This document shows, one piece after another, positions 53,078 through 62,195 of a DNA stretch of 64,000 bases. The DNA comes from VAZQ01 sp036557665 (lineage in GTDB: Bacteria; Pseudomonadota; Alphaproteobacteria; Rhizobiales; Xanthobacteraceae): NCBI GenBank assembly GCA_036557665.1, contig DATBHG010000075.1, positions 43,099 through 107,098 of the forward strand. Reading direction: 5' to 3'. The stretch's first letter is position 1. Every line of letters begins with the position of its first letter. Below the pieces are notes generated by a model, which did no database searches, was not told the DNA's origin, and saw nothing but the letters and a program-made list of their open reading frames with translations. The translations under genes and the position numbers were made by a program.

Positions 53078-54400
53078 ATGTCCTGCATTGTCCAGGGGTT
53101 GCGCTCAGGTTTGGCGTGCGCCGCCGCATCGGCACTCGCGCTTGCCCTCGCCGGTTGCAGCGGGGAATCCACGCGGTTCAACGACAACCCGTTTTCCAGT
53201 GCGCCCAGCAGCCCTGAGGCGACAGGCTCGATCCAAACACCGCAGACGGCACCGGTGCGCCGCGTTGAGAGCCGGCCGCTGCCCCAGGCCGGGCAGGCCG
53301 CCCCCTATCCTGGCACCGGCGTCGCCGGCGGGGGCAGGGGAATGGCGTCCTATACGCCCAGTCAGACCTATGCGCCGCCACCCTCGTCGGCGGCCGCGGC
53401 CCCGCAGGAGACAACCGGTGGCGTTGCCAAGCCTGCTCCGAGCGGTCATTGGACATGGGATGGCGGCACCCCCGTCACGGTCAATGCGGGCGACACGGTC
53501 GAGACCATAGCTCATCGCTACGGCGTGCCGGCTTCTGCGATCATGCAGGCCAACAACCTGACTGCGTCGGGGAATATCCATGCCGGCCAGCAGCTCGTCA
53601 TCCCGCGTTACACCCGCGAGAGCCGCGCCGCGGCGCAGGCGAGCCGCGCGCCCGTTGCATCTGCACCGAGGACCGCCCCGGCCGCCGTCACGCCCGCCGG
53701 CAACGGAGCGGTGCACGTGGTCGCGCCCGGCGACACCTTGAGCAAGATCTCGCGCCTTTATCACAAGCCGGTCAGCGAGATCGTCAAGGCCAACAACATC
53801 ACGATCACGACCCGGCTCAATGTCGGCGATCGCATCACCATTCCCGGGGTGAAATCCTCCGTCCCCAATCGCAACAACAAGGTATCCGAGGCGGATCCTC
53901 CGCCGCCGGCCACGCCGGCGCAAGCGGCGGAGCCCCCGGCGGAGAGCGCCAGCGTCATCATGCCGGCAATCCCGGCCGCCGGCGCAGAGGCGAGCAAGGC
54001 GGTCGGAGAGACCTCCTCGCTGCCGAAATTCCGCTGGCCTGCCAACGGACGGGTGATCAGCGCCTTCGGTCCGATGACCAACGGGCAGCAGAACGACGGA
54101 ATTAACATAGCCGTTCCGGAGAATACGCCGGTCAAAGCCGCCGAGGACGGCACGGTGGCCTATGCCGGCAACGAGCTCAAGGGCTACGGCAACCTGATTT
54201 TGGTGCGCCATCCCAACGGTTACGTCACCGCTTACGCGCACGCGAAGGAGCTGCTGGTCAAGCGCGGCGACCAGGTCAAACGCGGGCAGGTCATCGCGCA
54301 CTCGGGCCAGTCGGGCAACGTCAATGCTCCCCAGCTCCATTTCGAGATCCGCAAGGGATCAGCTCCGGTCGATCCGACCAAATTCCTCAACGGCGCTTGA
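53078..54400 (+). CDS. LysM and M23/LytM-domain lipoprotein (NlpD-like)
   Basis: 440 residues. The lipobox is LALAGCS with Cys27 as the lipidated residue. Two LysM domains bind peptidoglycan (VNAGDTVETIAHRYGVPASA, about 125-175, and VVAPGDTLSKISRLYHKPVS, about 210-255). The C-terminal M23 domain (about 335-435) keeps YAHAK and LHFEIR but the first zinc motif has become NDGINIAV, lacking the HxxxD His and Asp. As in E. coli NlpD, this suggests a non-enzymatic activator of cell-wall amidases in division. It is separated from the ATPase by a GTAGGG repeat. Confidence 0.93.
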   Translation: MSCIVQGLRSGLACAAASALALALAGCSGESTRFNDNPFSSAPSSPEATGSIQTPQTAPVRRVESRPLPQAGQAAPYPGTGVAGGGRGMASYTPSQTYAPPPSSAAAAPQETTGGVAKPAPSGHWTWDGGTPVTVNAGDTVETIAHRYGVPASAIMQANNLTASGNIHAGQQLVIPRYTRESRAAAQASRAPVASAPRTAPAAVTPAGNGAVHVVAPGDTLSKISRLYHKPVSEIVKANNITITTRLNVGDRITIPGVKSSVPNRNNKVSEADPPPPATPAQAAEPPAESASVIMPAIPAAGAEASKAVGETSSLPKFRWPANGRVISAFGPMTNGQQNDGINIAVPENTPVKAAEDGTVAYAGNELKGYGNLILVRHPNGYVTAYAHAKELLVKRGDQVKRGQVIAHSGQSGNVNAPQLHFEIRKGSAPVDPTKFLNGA

Positions 54401-54409
54401 TCGTATTTG

Positions 54410-54543
54410 GTAGGGCGGGTTAGACGGCGAGGCGGCTGCGAGCCGCCTCGCCGGCGTAACCCGCCGGCCAGGCCGCGACCGCGGTGGGTTACGCCGCACA
54501 AATCGGTTGCACGCAGCCGATTTGTGCGGCTAACCCACCCTAC
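54410..54543. repeat. Inverted GTAGGG repeat pair (REPIN-like)
   Basis: Two REP-like units face each other. The first begins GTAGGGCGGGTTA and contains GGCGAGGCGGCTGCGAGCCGCC. The second ends GGCTAACCCACCCTAC and contains an ACAAATCGG...CCGATTTGT hairpin. The outer ends are mutually inverted. It lies between convergent genes and resembles the elements around the RAYT at 49842. Confidence 0.8.
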
Positions 54544-54558
54544 GAATTTTGGTTGTAG

Positions 54559-55509
54559 CTACTGCTCCATCCGCACCCCTAGCCTGCCGGCGAGGTCCTG
54601 CACGAACTGCCAGGCGACGCGGCCCGAGCGCGCGCCGCGGGTGGTCGACCATTCCAGCGCTTCCCGGTGTACGGCCTCGCGCGGATGGCGAATCTTGTAG
54701 TAGGCGACGTATCCATCCACCATGGCCAGGAACTCGTCCTGGTTGCAGCGGTGAAACCCGAGCCACAGGCCGAAGCGATCGGAGAGCGAGACCTTCTCTT
54801 CCACCGCCTCGCCCGGATTGATGGCGGACGAGCGTTCGTTCTCCATCATGTCGCGCGCCATGAGGTGGCGGCGGTTGGATGTGGCGTAGAGCACGACGTT
54901 GCTCGGCCGGCCCTCGATCCCGCCTTCGAGCATGGCCTTGAGGGATTTGTAGCTCGTATCCTCGGTTTCGAACGAGAGGTCGTCACAGAACACGATGAAG
55001 CGGAAAGGTGCGGCGCGCAGGAGCGCCATCAGCTGCGGCAAGGTCTCGATGTCCTCCCGGTGGATCTCGATGAGCTTGAGCGCGCCCGCTCTGGTCTCGC
55101 CGCTTCCCTGCCCGGCATTGATCGATGCGTGCACGGCCTTGACCAGCGACGACTTGCCCATGCCGCGCGCGCCCCAAAGGAGCGCGTTGTTCGCCGGCAG
55201 CCCGCGCGCGAACCGGTCGGTGTTCTCGACCAGCATGTCGCGCATGCGGTCGATGCCCTTGAGCAGCGACATCTCGACCCGATTGACCCTGGCCACAGGG
55301 AGGAGCCGCCGCCCGTCAGGGTGCCAGGAGAATGCATCGGCTGCGCCATAGTCCGGCGCAATCGCCTGCTCCGGCGCGAGCCGTTCGAGCGCAGCCGCGA
55401 TCCGCTCCGATGCGCTCTGTGGCCGGCTCTGCGACTCCTGGAAAACCCGCGACGACTGCCCGCGGCGAGACTCATCCGACGCTGACCGCCGAGATCGTGG
55501 TTTGACCAT
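54559..55509 (-). CDS. DUF815 family P-loop ATPase
   Basis: 316 residues. Walker A GARGMGKSSLVKAVHA and Walker B-like FRFIVFCDDLSFE are present, with sensor-type YATSNRRHLMARDM. DUF815 proteins resemble AAA+ ATPases and sit in a conserved alphaproteobacterial block beside the LysM-M23 lipoprotein and yajC-secDF, but their exact job is not established. Residues 1-40 are basic and Ser/Arg-rich. It is convergent with the lipoprotein gene. Confidence 0.9.
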   Translation of the reverse strand: MVKPRSRRSASDESRRGQSSRVFQESQSRPQSASERIAAALERLAPEQAIAPDYGAADAFSWHPDGRRLLPVARVNRVEMSLLKGIDRMRDMLVENTDRFARGLPANNALLWGARGMGKSSLVKAVHASINAGQGSGETRAGALKLIEIHREDIETLPQLMALLRAAPFRFIVFCDDLSFETEDTSYKSLKAMLEGGIEGRPSNVVLYATSNRRHLMARDMMENERSSAINPGEAVEEKVSLSDRFGLWLGFHRCNQDEFLAMVDGYVAYYKIRHPREAVHREALEWSTTRGARSGRVAWQFVQDLAGRLGVRMEQ

Positions 55510-55620
55510 GTCAGGTGGGCTGCCCGGCGATCATGATGCAGGAGCCTTATCCAGCCGCCGATAAGCCTGCAAGACGGATCGGTGTCGGAGAGGACCGTCA
55601 CTGCGCACAGCAGGATGGCG

Positions 55621-56046
55621 TCAGTCAGGTGCCCAGGGATTGATGACAGATTGAAGCGAGGCTTCGAAATCCGACGTATTGCGCGTTACAAGCGTGATGC
55701 CGTGTGCCTGCGCCGTCGCGGCGAGGAATGCATCGATTGCGCCTATGGGCCGTCCAGCCGCCTCGCTGCGAGCCACCACCGCTCCCCAGAGCTCGGCAAC
55801 GACACGGTCGATAGGCAGAATACGGGCGTCGAAACGCAGCGGGAGCTCGCTGCGCAGCCACTCATCGAGGCGCCTGCGCCGAGCGCCCGCCTGCATGCGC
55901 TCGATCCCATAGCGCAGCTCGGCCAATGTTATGACACTCATAAACAAGAGATCCTCGTCCGCCTGGGCCAGCCACGTGACCACACCCGGATTGGGACGCA
56001 ATTTCACCCACTCCGATACGACCGTGGTGTCCAGCAGAAAGCTCAT
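55621..56046 (-). CDS. Type II toxin VapC (PIN domain)
   Basis: 141 residues from MSFLLDTTVVSEWVKLRPN; ATGA overlap with the antitoxin stop. PIN acidic residues are in LLDTTVVSEW, VITLAELRYGIERMQ, IGAIDAFLAATAQ and LVTRNTSDFE. FitB-like ribonuclease toxin. Together with the antitoxin it sits between the DUF815 gene and yajC, an otherwise conserved junction. Confidence 0.9.
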   Translation of the reverse strand: MSFLLDTTVVSEWVKLRPNPGVVTWLAQADEDLLFMSVITLAELRYGIERMQAGARRRRLDEWLRSELPLRFDARILPIDRVVAELWGAVVARSEAAGRPIGAIDAFLAATAQAHGITLVTRNTSDFEASLQSVINPWAPD

Positions 56047-56297
56047 AGATCGATCTTGCGAGCGCGGTCCTTTCGACGGCGGAGCTTCAGCCCCGATCCC
56101 CGAAGTGGGGACTGAGCAAAGAATTCCGCAAGATTTCCGGTCCGCTTGGTTTTTCGCTCCCACTCCTCGGCGCCGACGATCACCGCGGCCGTGCGGCCGT
56201 GACGCGTAATGGTCTGCGGACCGCGCGAGCGCGCCAATTCAATGACCTCGCTCAGTTTGGCCTTTGCGGCAGCTACGGTCCACGTGCCGACACTCAT
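56043..56297 (-). CDS. Phd/YefM-family antitoxin
   Basis: 84 residues from MSVGTWTVAAAKAKLSEVIE, chosen because AGGAG precedes it and Phd similarity begins there; the frame extends upstream without family support. The Phd motif ARSRGPQTITRHGRTAAVIV is clear. The basic C-terminal tail (LRRRKDRARKIDL) should wrap the toxin. The gene reads into the toxin with a four-base overlap. Confidence 0.88.
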   Translation of the reverse strand: MSVGTWTVAAAKAKLSEVIELARSRGPQTITRHGRTAAVIVGAEEWERKTKRTGNLAEFFAQSPLRGSGLKLRRRKDRARKIDL

Positions 56298-56317
56298 AGC
56301 GATCTCCTGCTCAATCT

Positions 56318-56345
56318 GGTCACTTTGGTCATTATAGTCATTTTG
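56318..56345 (-). promoter_or_regulatory. Promoter/operator of the phd-vapC pair
   Basis: On the minus strand, a perfect TATAAT (56331-56336) lies about 34 bases before the antitoxin ATG. It is embedded in AATGAC-TATAATGACC-AAAGTGACC, three near-repeats of (A)TGAC(C) spaced about ten bases apart. The repeats are a plausible binding site for the antitoxin. A -35 box is weak (TGGCGA). Confidence 0.6.
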
Positions 56346-56554
56346 GTGCGGAGTCGCCAGAGGCCGATCGGTATCACAACCCTGCACGGCTTGGACGCGG
56401 ACTTGAGTTGCTTGGCGCAAAGCGCTGGTTACGCGGGCAATGTTGGCAAATCCGCGGGCCCGGGTCACGTTGAGAATTGGGGGGCCGGCCGCTATAGTCC
56501 GGCCTCGATTTCATCAGCCCGTATCGGCGAGCGCTCCAGCACAAGGACGCAACG

Positions 56555-56893
56555 ATGTTTGTTACCCCCGCTTTTGCCCAGGGGAGCCCCTTCGGCGGCG
56601 ACAATATGCTGGTGCAGTTGCTGCCCTTCGTGTTGATCTTCGTGATCATGTATTTTCTCATTCTGCGGCCGCAGCAGAAAAAGACCAGGGATCACCAGGA
56701 GCTGATCAAGAGCTTGCGGCGCGGCGATACGGTCATTACGTCAGGCGGGCTGGTCGGAAAGGTCACCAAGGTCGTCGACGACGATCAGATCGAGGTCGAG
56801 ATCGCGGACGGGGTGCGGGTGCGACAAGTCCGCTCGATGGTCTCGGGGGTCCGCGCAAAAGGGGAACCCGTCGGTGAGAGCGGATCGAGCTGA
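56555..56893 (+). CDS. yajC: Preprotein translocase subunit YajC
   Basis: 112 residues. The single membrane segment (LLPFVLIFVIMYFLILRPQQ) is followed by the KSLRRGDTVITSGGLVGKVT domain, diagnostic of YajC. It forms a complex with SecDF in the Sec pathway. It is followed after 139 bases by secD. The upstream neighbour is a toxin-antitoxin pair on the other strand. Confidence 0.96.
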   Translation: MFVTPAFAQGSPFGGDNMLVQLLPFVLIFVIMYFLILRPQQKKTRDHQELIKSLRRGDTVITSGGLVGKVTKVVDDDQIEVEIADGVRVRQVRSMVSGVRAKGEPVGESGSS

Positions 56894-57032
56894 TCCCCGG
56901 CGGATGTCGGTCCCGTGGCGCGAATGTTTCGAGGCCGTCGCGGTCGTGGCTCGATCCGCCCCCGGCCCGGCTCGACGCAGTGATGCCGCCGGCCCTCTCA
57001 GGGGGCGGCATTGCCGCGGTGTAGGATAATCC

Positions 57033-58640
57033 ATGCTCTATATCTCCAGGTGGAAAGCGATCGCGATATTGCTGACCGCGGGGATCTGCTGCCTTTTCGC
57101 CATTCCCAGCTTCCTGCCGGAGAAGACCGTCCAGCGCTGGCCGTCCTGGGCGCAGCGCCACATCGTGCTCGGTCTCGACCTTCAGGGCGGCTCCCACATC
57201 CTGCTGCAGGTCGATGCCAACGATGTGCGGCGGCAAAAGCTCCAGACGCTGCTGGACGATGTCCGAAAAACGCTGCGCGAGGCGCGTATCGGACTGCAGC
57301 GCGCGCCGGTCATCCGCGGCAATTCGGTCGAGGTTGCGGTGCGCGAGAACCAATTGGATCAGGCGCTCGCCAAGCTGCGCGACCTCGCGCAGCCGCTCGG
57401 CGGTTTCGCCGGGACCACCGGGCAGCGCTCGATCGAGATCAGCAATGCAGGCGGCGGCCTCATCCGGCTTACCGTGACCGAGCCTGCGCTGCTCGAACGG
57501 ACCCGGCAGGTGGTCGATCAATCCGTGGAGATCATCGAGCGCCGCGTCAATGCGATGGGACTCGTCGAGCCCTCGATCCAGCGCGAGGGCGCCGATCGTG
57601 TGCTGGTTCAGGTGCCGGGCTTGGGCAACCCGGAGGAGCTCATCAAGGTGATCGGCACGACGGCAAAGCTCACCTTCCAGCTGGTCGACAGCTCGATGTC
57701 TGCGGAGCAGGCGCAGCAGGAGCGGCCGCCGCCCGATGACGAGATCGTCAACGGGTCCGCCGCCGAAGGCCGCCGGCCTTATCTCCTGGAAAAGCGCGTG
57801 ATCGTTTCCGGCGAGGAGCTCACGGATGCCCAGCCCGGATTCGATCAGCGCACCAGCGAGCCGATCGTCTCGTTCAAGTTCAACACCTCGGGCGCCCGCA
57901 AGTTTGCCCAGGTGACCCAGGAGAACGTCGGACGTCCGTTCGCGATCGTGCTCGACAACGAGGTGATTTCCGCCCCCGTCATTCGCGAGCCCATCCTGGG
58001 GGGCAGCGGGCAGATCTCGGGCAACTTTACCGTCGAGTCGGCGAACAATCTCGCCATCCTGCTGCGAGCCGGCGCCTTGCCGGCCAAGCTCACGGTGATC
58101 GAGCAGCGCGTCGTGGGGGCGGGGCTCGGCCAGGATTCCATCGAGAAGGGAAAGATGGCCTCCTATTTCGGCGCTGCGCTCGTCGCCGTGTTCATGGTCG
58201 CGACCTACGGCATCTTCGGTGTGTTCGCGACCGTCGCGGTGGCGATCAACGTCGGCATGATCTTCGGCATCCTGTCGCTGCTCAATGCGACGCTCACGTT
58301 GCCCGGCATCATCGGCATCGTGCTCACCATCGGCATCGCGGTCGACAGCAACGTGCTGATCTACGAGCGGATCCGCGAGGAGGTGCGCAGCGGCCGTACC
58401 CCGATCACCGCGATCGACGCAGGATTTACCCGCGCGCTGGCGACCATCCTCGATTCCAACATCACGACCTTCATCGCCGCCGCGGTGCTGTTCTTCATCG
58501 GCACCGGCCCGGTGCGCGGTTTCGCCGTGACCCTCGGCATCGGCATCATAACCACCGTGTTCACCGCCTTCACGCTCACCCGCCTGATCGTCGCCTGGTG
58601 GGTGCGGTGGTCGCGCCCCCGACAGCTGGCGATCTCATAG
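57033..58640 (+). CDS. secD: Protein translocase subunit SecD
   Basis: 535 residues. It has one N-terminal membrane segment, a large periplasmic domain (LDLQGGSHILLQVDANDVRR to about residue 350) and five C-terminal segments. SecD uses proton motive force with SecF to complete export through SecYEG. Motifs include IERRVNAMGLVEPSIQREGA and ASYFGAALVAVFMVATYGIF, and IGIAVDSNVLIYERIREEV is the conserved TM loop. secF follows 38 bases later. Confidence 0.97.
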   Translation: MLYISRWKAIAILLTAGICCLFAIPSFLPEKTVQRWPSWAQRHIVLGLDLQGGSHILLQVDANDVRRQKLQTLLDDVRKTLREARIGLQRAPVIRGNSVEVAVRENQLDQALAKLRDLAQPLGGFAGTTGQRSIEISNAGGGLIRLTVTEPALLERTRQVVDQSVEIIERRVNAMGLVEPSIQREGADRVLVQVPGLGNPEELIKVIGTTAKLTFQLVDSSMSAEQAQQERPPPDDEIVNGSAAEGRRPYLLEKRVIVSGEELTDAQPGFDQRTSEPIVSFKFNTSGARKFAQVTQENVGRPFAIVLDNEVISAPVIREPILGGSGQISGNFTVESANNLAILLRAGALPAKLTVIEQRVVGAGLGQDSIEKGKMASYFGAALVAVFMVATYGIFGVFATVAVAINVGMIFGILSLLNATLTLPGIIGIVLTIGIAVDSNVLIYERIREEVRSGRTPITAIDAGFTRALATILDSNITTFIAAAVLFFIGTGPVRGFAVTLGIGIITTVFTAFTLTRLIVAWWVRWSRPRQLAIS

Positions 58641-58678
58641 GCTCCTGAAAAGTGCGGCTGCATCCTTCCCTCCCGCTC

Positions 58679-59602
58679 ATGCGGATCGTGCCGGACGACA
58701 CGAAGTTCGATTTCATGCGGTTCCGGCGCGTGAGCTTCCCCTCCTCGGCGGTGCTGTCGATTCTCGCCATCCTGCTGTTCTTTTTCCACGGCCTCAATTT
58801 TGGCATCGACTTCATCGGCGGCACGCTCGTGGAGGTGCAGTCCAAGAGCGGCGCGGCCGATCTTGCCAGGATGCGCAACACCCTGGGCGGGCTCGGCCTT
58901 GGCGAGGTCCAGCTGCAGCAATTCGGCGGACCGGAAAACGTGCTCATCCGCGTGGCGCAGCAGCCGGGGGGCGAGGAGGCGCAGCAGGCCGCGCTGGCGA
59001 AGGTCAGGCAGGCGCTCGGCAACGAGGTCGATATCCGGCGCGAGGAGGTGGTCGGCCCGCGCGTCTCCAAGGAGCTCCTGGCCTACAGCACCATCGGCCT
59101 CATGCTCGCGATCTTTGCCATCCTGATCTACCTCTGGTTCCGCTTCGAATGGCAGTTCGCGCTCGGCGCCATGATCGCCAACGTCCACGACATCGTGCTG
59201 ACGATTGGCTTCATGTCGATCAGCCAGGTCGATTTCGACCTCACCAGCATCGCCGCCCTCTTGACGATTTTGGGCTATTCGCTGAACGACACGGTCGTGA
59301 TCTATGACCGCATCCGCGAAATGCTCCGGCGTTACAAGAAAATGCCGATGCCGCAGCTCCTCAACGAGTCCATCAACTCGACGCTGTCGCGATCGATCAT
59401 CACCCATGTCACGGTGACGCTGGCCCTTCTGGCATTGCTGTTGTTCGGCGGCCAGGCCATTCACAGCTTCACGGCGGTCATGATGTTCGGCGTGGTGCTG
59501 GTCGGCACCTACACCTCGATCTTCATCGCTGCGCCGATCTTGATCTATCTCGGCGTCGGCACCCATCGGGCCGACGCGCCGGAGACGCCGTCGAAGAAAT
59601 AG
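58679..59602 (+). CDS. secF: Protein translocase subunit SecF
   Basis: 307 residues from ATG 58679; a GTG at 58652 is an alternative. SecF domain: FHGLNFGIDFIGGTLVEVQS near the N-terminus, ILGYSLNDTVVIYDRIREML in the C-terminal membrane part and FGVVLVGTYTSIFIAAPILI at the end. Partner of SecD directly upstream. No strong ribosome binding site is visible ahead of either start. Confidence 0.96.
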   Translation: MRIVPDDTKFDFMRFRRVSFPSSAVLSILAILLFFFHGLNFGIDFIGGTLVEVQSKSGAADLARMRNTLGGLGLGEVQLQQFGGPENVLIRVAQQPGGEEAQQAALAKVRQALGNEVDIRREEVVGPRVSKELLAYSTIGLMLAIFAILIYLWFRFEWQFALGAMIANVHDIVLTIGFMSISQVDFDLTSIAALLTILGYSLNDTVVIYDRIREMLRRYKKMPMPQLLNESINSTLSRSIITHVTVTLALLALLLFGGQAIHSFTAVMMFGVVLVGTYTSIFIAAPILIYLGVGTHRADAPETPSKK

Positions 59603-59676
59603 CGCCGGGCATGATGCCGAGAGGTAGCCCGGGATCTTTCGGCGCTCCGGATGAGATATTATTTTCCGGAAGCATC

Positions 59677-60060
59677 ATGCCGAAAATGACAGACGCCCCG
59701 CATCTTCCAAGGTCGGCGCAGATCGACGCCTACGGCAAGGGCGGATTTGCCTTTGCCGGCATGTCGCATCGCGGCTCGCTGCTCTGCCTGCCGGATGCGG
59801 TCTGGGCATGGCCCGTGACCAGGCCAGGAGAGATCGATCGATATTTGCTCGATCGGGTCTTCGCCGCGGCCAACAGCATCGACACGTTGATCGTCGGCAC
59901 CGGCAACGAGGTCTGGCGGCCGCCATCGGAGCTTCGCGCCGCGCTCCGCGCGGTCGGCGTTGTGCTGGATCCCATGCAGACGGGACCTGCGGTCCGTACC
60001 TACAACATCATGATCGGCGAGCGGCGGCGTGTCGCGGCCGCGCTGATCGCCGTGCCATGA
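59677..60060 (+). CDS. Mth938-like / DUF498 domain protein (NDUFAF3-like)
   Basis: 127 residues from MPKMTDAPHLPRSAQIDAYG (59686 also possible). The Mth938-like fold is seen in GGFAFAGMSHRGSLLCLPDA and NSIDTLIVGTGNEVWRPP. Human NDUFAF3, a complex I assembly factor, belongs to this family, and its bacterial homologues lie beside secDF in alphaproteobacteria. The gene overlaps the next by four bases (ATGA). Confidence 0.9.
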   Translation: MPKMTDAPHLPRSAQIDAYGKGGFAFAGMSHRGSLLCLPDAVWAWPVTRPGEIDRYLLDRVFAAANSIDTLIVGTGNEVWRPPSELRAALRAVGVVLDPMQTGPAVRTYNIMIGERRRVAAALIAVP

Positions 60061-60923
60061 GCCGTCACGCAGGCAGCGATGACTCCGCCGCGTTCTGCGC
60101 CGATCTCGTCCGCAGCCACGACTTCGTCCGTTATGCGTCGACCCTGTTCGTTCCGCCGGACAGGCGACGGGCGCTGCTTGCGCTGTATGCCTTCAATGTC
60201 GAGATTTGGAGGGTGCGCGACCAGGTCAGCCAGCCCTTGCCTGGCGAAATCCGGCTGCAATGGTGGACCGACATGCTGGCGGGCGAGGGCCAGGGTGGCG
60301 CCGAGGGCAATCCGGTCGCGGCCGAATTGCGACGGGCGATCGCGGACTTTCATCTGCCGGTCGACCCGCTGTCGTGCCTGATCGATGAGCATCAATTCGA
60401 TCTGTACAACGATCCCATGCCGACACTTGCCGCGCTGGAAGGTTATGTCACCGAGACCGCATCGGCGCTGTTTGCGCTGGCGGCGCGGATTGCAGGTTCA
60501 CCCTTCATCGAGGTCGAGCATCTGGCACGTCACGCCGGCCTCGCGCAGGGTTTAACGGATGTGATCGCAACGCTGCCACACGATGCCTCCCGCCGCCAAT
60601 TGTTCGTGCCTCTGCAACTTCTCGAAAGCCACGGCTGCGGCATCGAAGAGGTGTTTTCGGGCAGGCAGACGCCAAGGCTGCGCGCCGCTCTCCTCCAATT
60701 GATCGGCGAGGCGCGAAAGCATCTCGACACATCATTTGCATTGCTGGCCGACATGCCGGCAGAGGTCCGGCCGATCTTTCTGCCGCTGTCCTTGGTCGAC
60801 CGTGAGCTTGATCGCATGTTGCGCGCCGATGCCGATCCTTTCGTGCCGCATGTGAGGTCGCGCCTTTCAATCCTGTGGACATTGTGGCGGGCGTCGCGGT
60901 CGAGGATTTTCCGTGATAGATGA
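60057..60923 (+). CDS. Squalene/phytoene synthase-like protein (NDUFAF6-like)
   Basis: 288 residues from ATG 60057. The first aspartate region is degenerate (LIDEHQFDLYNDPM) and the second reads GLAQGLTDVIATLPHD rather than the usual QLTNILRD..ED. So prenyl-synthase activity is doubtful, as in the mitochondrial homologue NDUFAF6, a complex I assembly factor. The fold remains recognisable (ALLALYAFNVEIWRVRDQVS). Coupled to the Mth938-like gene, which strengthens a shared assembly role. Confidence 0.85.
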   Translation: MSRHAGSDDSAAFCADLVRSHDFVRYASTLFVPPDRRRALLALYAFNVEIWRVRDQVSQPLPGEIRLQWWTDMLAGEGQGGAEGNPVAAELRRAIADFHLPVDPLSCLIDEHQFDLYNDPMPTLAALEGYVTETASALFALAARIAGSPFIEVEHLARHAGLAQGLTDVIATLPHDASRRQLFVPLQLLESHGCGIEEVFSGRQTPRLRAALLQLIGEARKHLDTSFALLADMPAEVRPIFLPLSLVDRELDRMLRADADPFVPHVRSRLSILWTLWRASRSRIFRDR

Positions 60924-61138
60924 TTCGGTGATCACGTTGACTCGATCGACGAGCGATTTACGCTGTTTACGTGAGCGATTTGTCGCAGGATGGGAAAGCT
61001 TTGAAAAACATGCCGCGCTTTCGTCGGATTTACCCAATAGCGGACAACGCTGGCCTAGCGCCAGTGATGTGTGCCGCTGATGATTGCAACTCGCCGGACT
61101 TTTAGTCGCTGCAACCGGCGGCAACAGGAGAGACGATA

Positions 61139-61966
61139 GTGAAGCGTTGCGCGATGTTGATCGGCATGTTGTTGCTTGGCTCCGTCGGGCCTTCCGCCGC
61201 CGGGCCACGGAACTCGCCCGACGTCGTCTACATCAATGGATCGCCCTGCAACCGCTTTTGCCAATTCTACATCGCGCGGTCTCGCGCCCACATTGATCGC
61301 GCCGCGAAGGGACGCGAGCCGGAATCAAACGTCCCGCTCCGCAACCGCAGCGCTGTTGTGGCTGCGGCACGCAACGAATTGTCCCGGTCGGGAATGGCAG
61401 CAGTGTTGCAGCCGGGAGTTGCGGCGGCCGACGCCAACGCCAAGCGAGGCGGTCTCGACGATCTGCGTTCGGACTTCGATTTGCCGGACAGTCCTCGGAT
61501 GGGCACGTTTGAGGACCGGGTGATGGTGGCGGCAGCCGTAGCGGAACAACTGACAGCGATGGCCACCGCCGCGTCCGAACTGAAGGTGATGAACGGCGAG
61601 GCTGCGGTCATGTCGGTTTCGGGTGGCAAGGCCGATCCCGCCGCGCCGAACCAAGCAGAGGCTCGTGTGGCGCTGGTGATGGTTCGTGCCGAAATGAAAT
61701 CGCTGCGCTACCTCACCCGGCAGTCGGTCGCGATCGACAGCGAACGCGCATCGGCCACCTCCAGCATCCAGACGGCGTTCGCGACTGAGGGGGCTCCCAA
61801 AGTGCTGGTGAGCACCGGCGAGAGACGCGCGATCGATCGGCTGATCGCTGGAGAAGTTCCTGGCGCGATCGTTGCGCTGGTCTCTGAGGATGCAGCGAAG
61901 GCATTCCCGGACATCGCGGGCTTCACGATTTTCCGCATGTCGTTGCCGCCTCGCTCGCAGAGTTGA
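61139..61966 (+). CDS. Secreted hypothetical protein, tandem paralogue 1
   Basis: 275 residues with a signal peptide (CAMLIGMLLLGSVGPSAAGP). Directly after cleavage is a Cys motif (DVVYINGSPCNRFCQFYIAR). The C-terminal half (ALVMVRAEMKSLRYLTRQSV and AIDRLIAGEVPGAIVALVSE) resembles one lobe of a periplasmic binding protein. It shares this arrangement with the gene at 62196. The middle is variable. The start ATG or GTG at 61139 fits the family. Function unknown. Confidence 0.75.
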   Translation: MKRCAMLIGMLLLGSVGPSAAGPRNSPDVVYINGSPCNRFCQFYIARSRAHIDRAAKGREPESNVPLRNRSAVVAAARNELSRSGMAAVLQPGVAAADANAKRGGLDDLRSDFDLPDSPRMGTFEDRVMVAAAVAEQLTAMATAASELKVMNGEAAVMSVSGGKADPAAPNQAEARVALVMVRAEMKSLRYLTRQSVAIDSERASATSSIQTAFATEGAPKVLVSTGERRAIDRLIAGEVPGAIVALVSEDAAKAFPDIAGFTIFRMSLPPRSQS

Positions 61967-62195
61967 TCCGCTTGTCTCGGCTGCAAGCCAGCGATTGCGG
62001 TTGAGCTTGCAGCAGTTCCAGCAGCGGGAACTCTCGCATCGCCGTGATTTGGTCTGATTTGCCAACTAACCGGCATTGATTGTTTTTTTGCGGGCGTGCG
62101 TTAGCCGCCTTGATTTGCGCTCCGCTCCTTTTGAGCGGCCTTCTTCCAGACCCAACGGACGCAGAAACCCAACGGATACAGGAGAAGTCCTCGTG

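Noticed and set aside
60924..61138. Possible promoter TTGACT near 60956
   Set aside because: There is no matching -10 box at the right spacing, so I do not annotate it.
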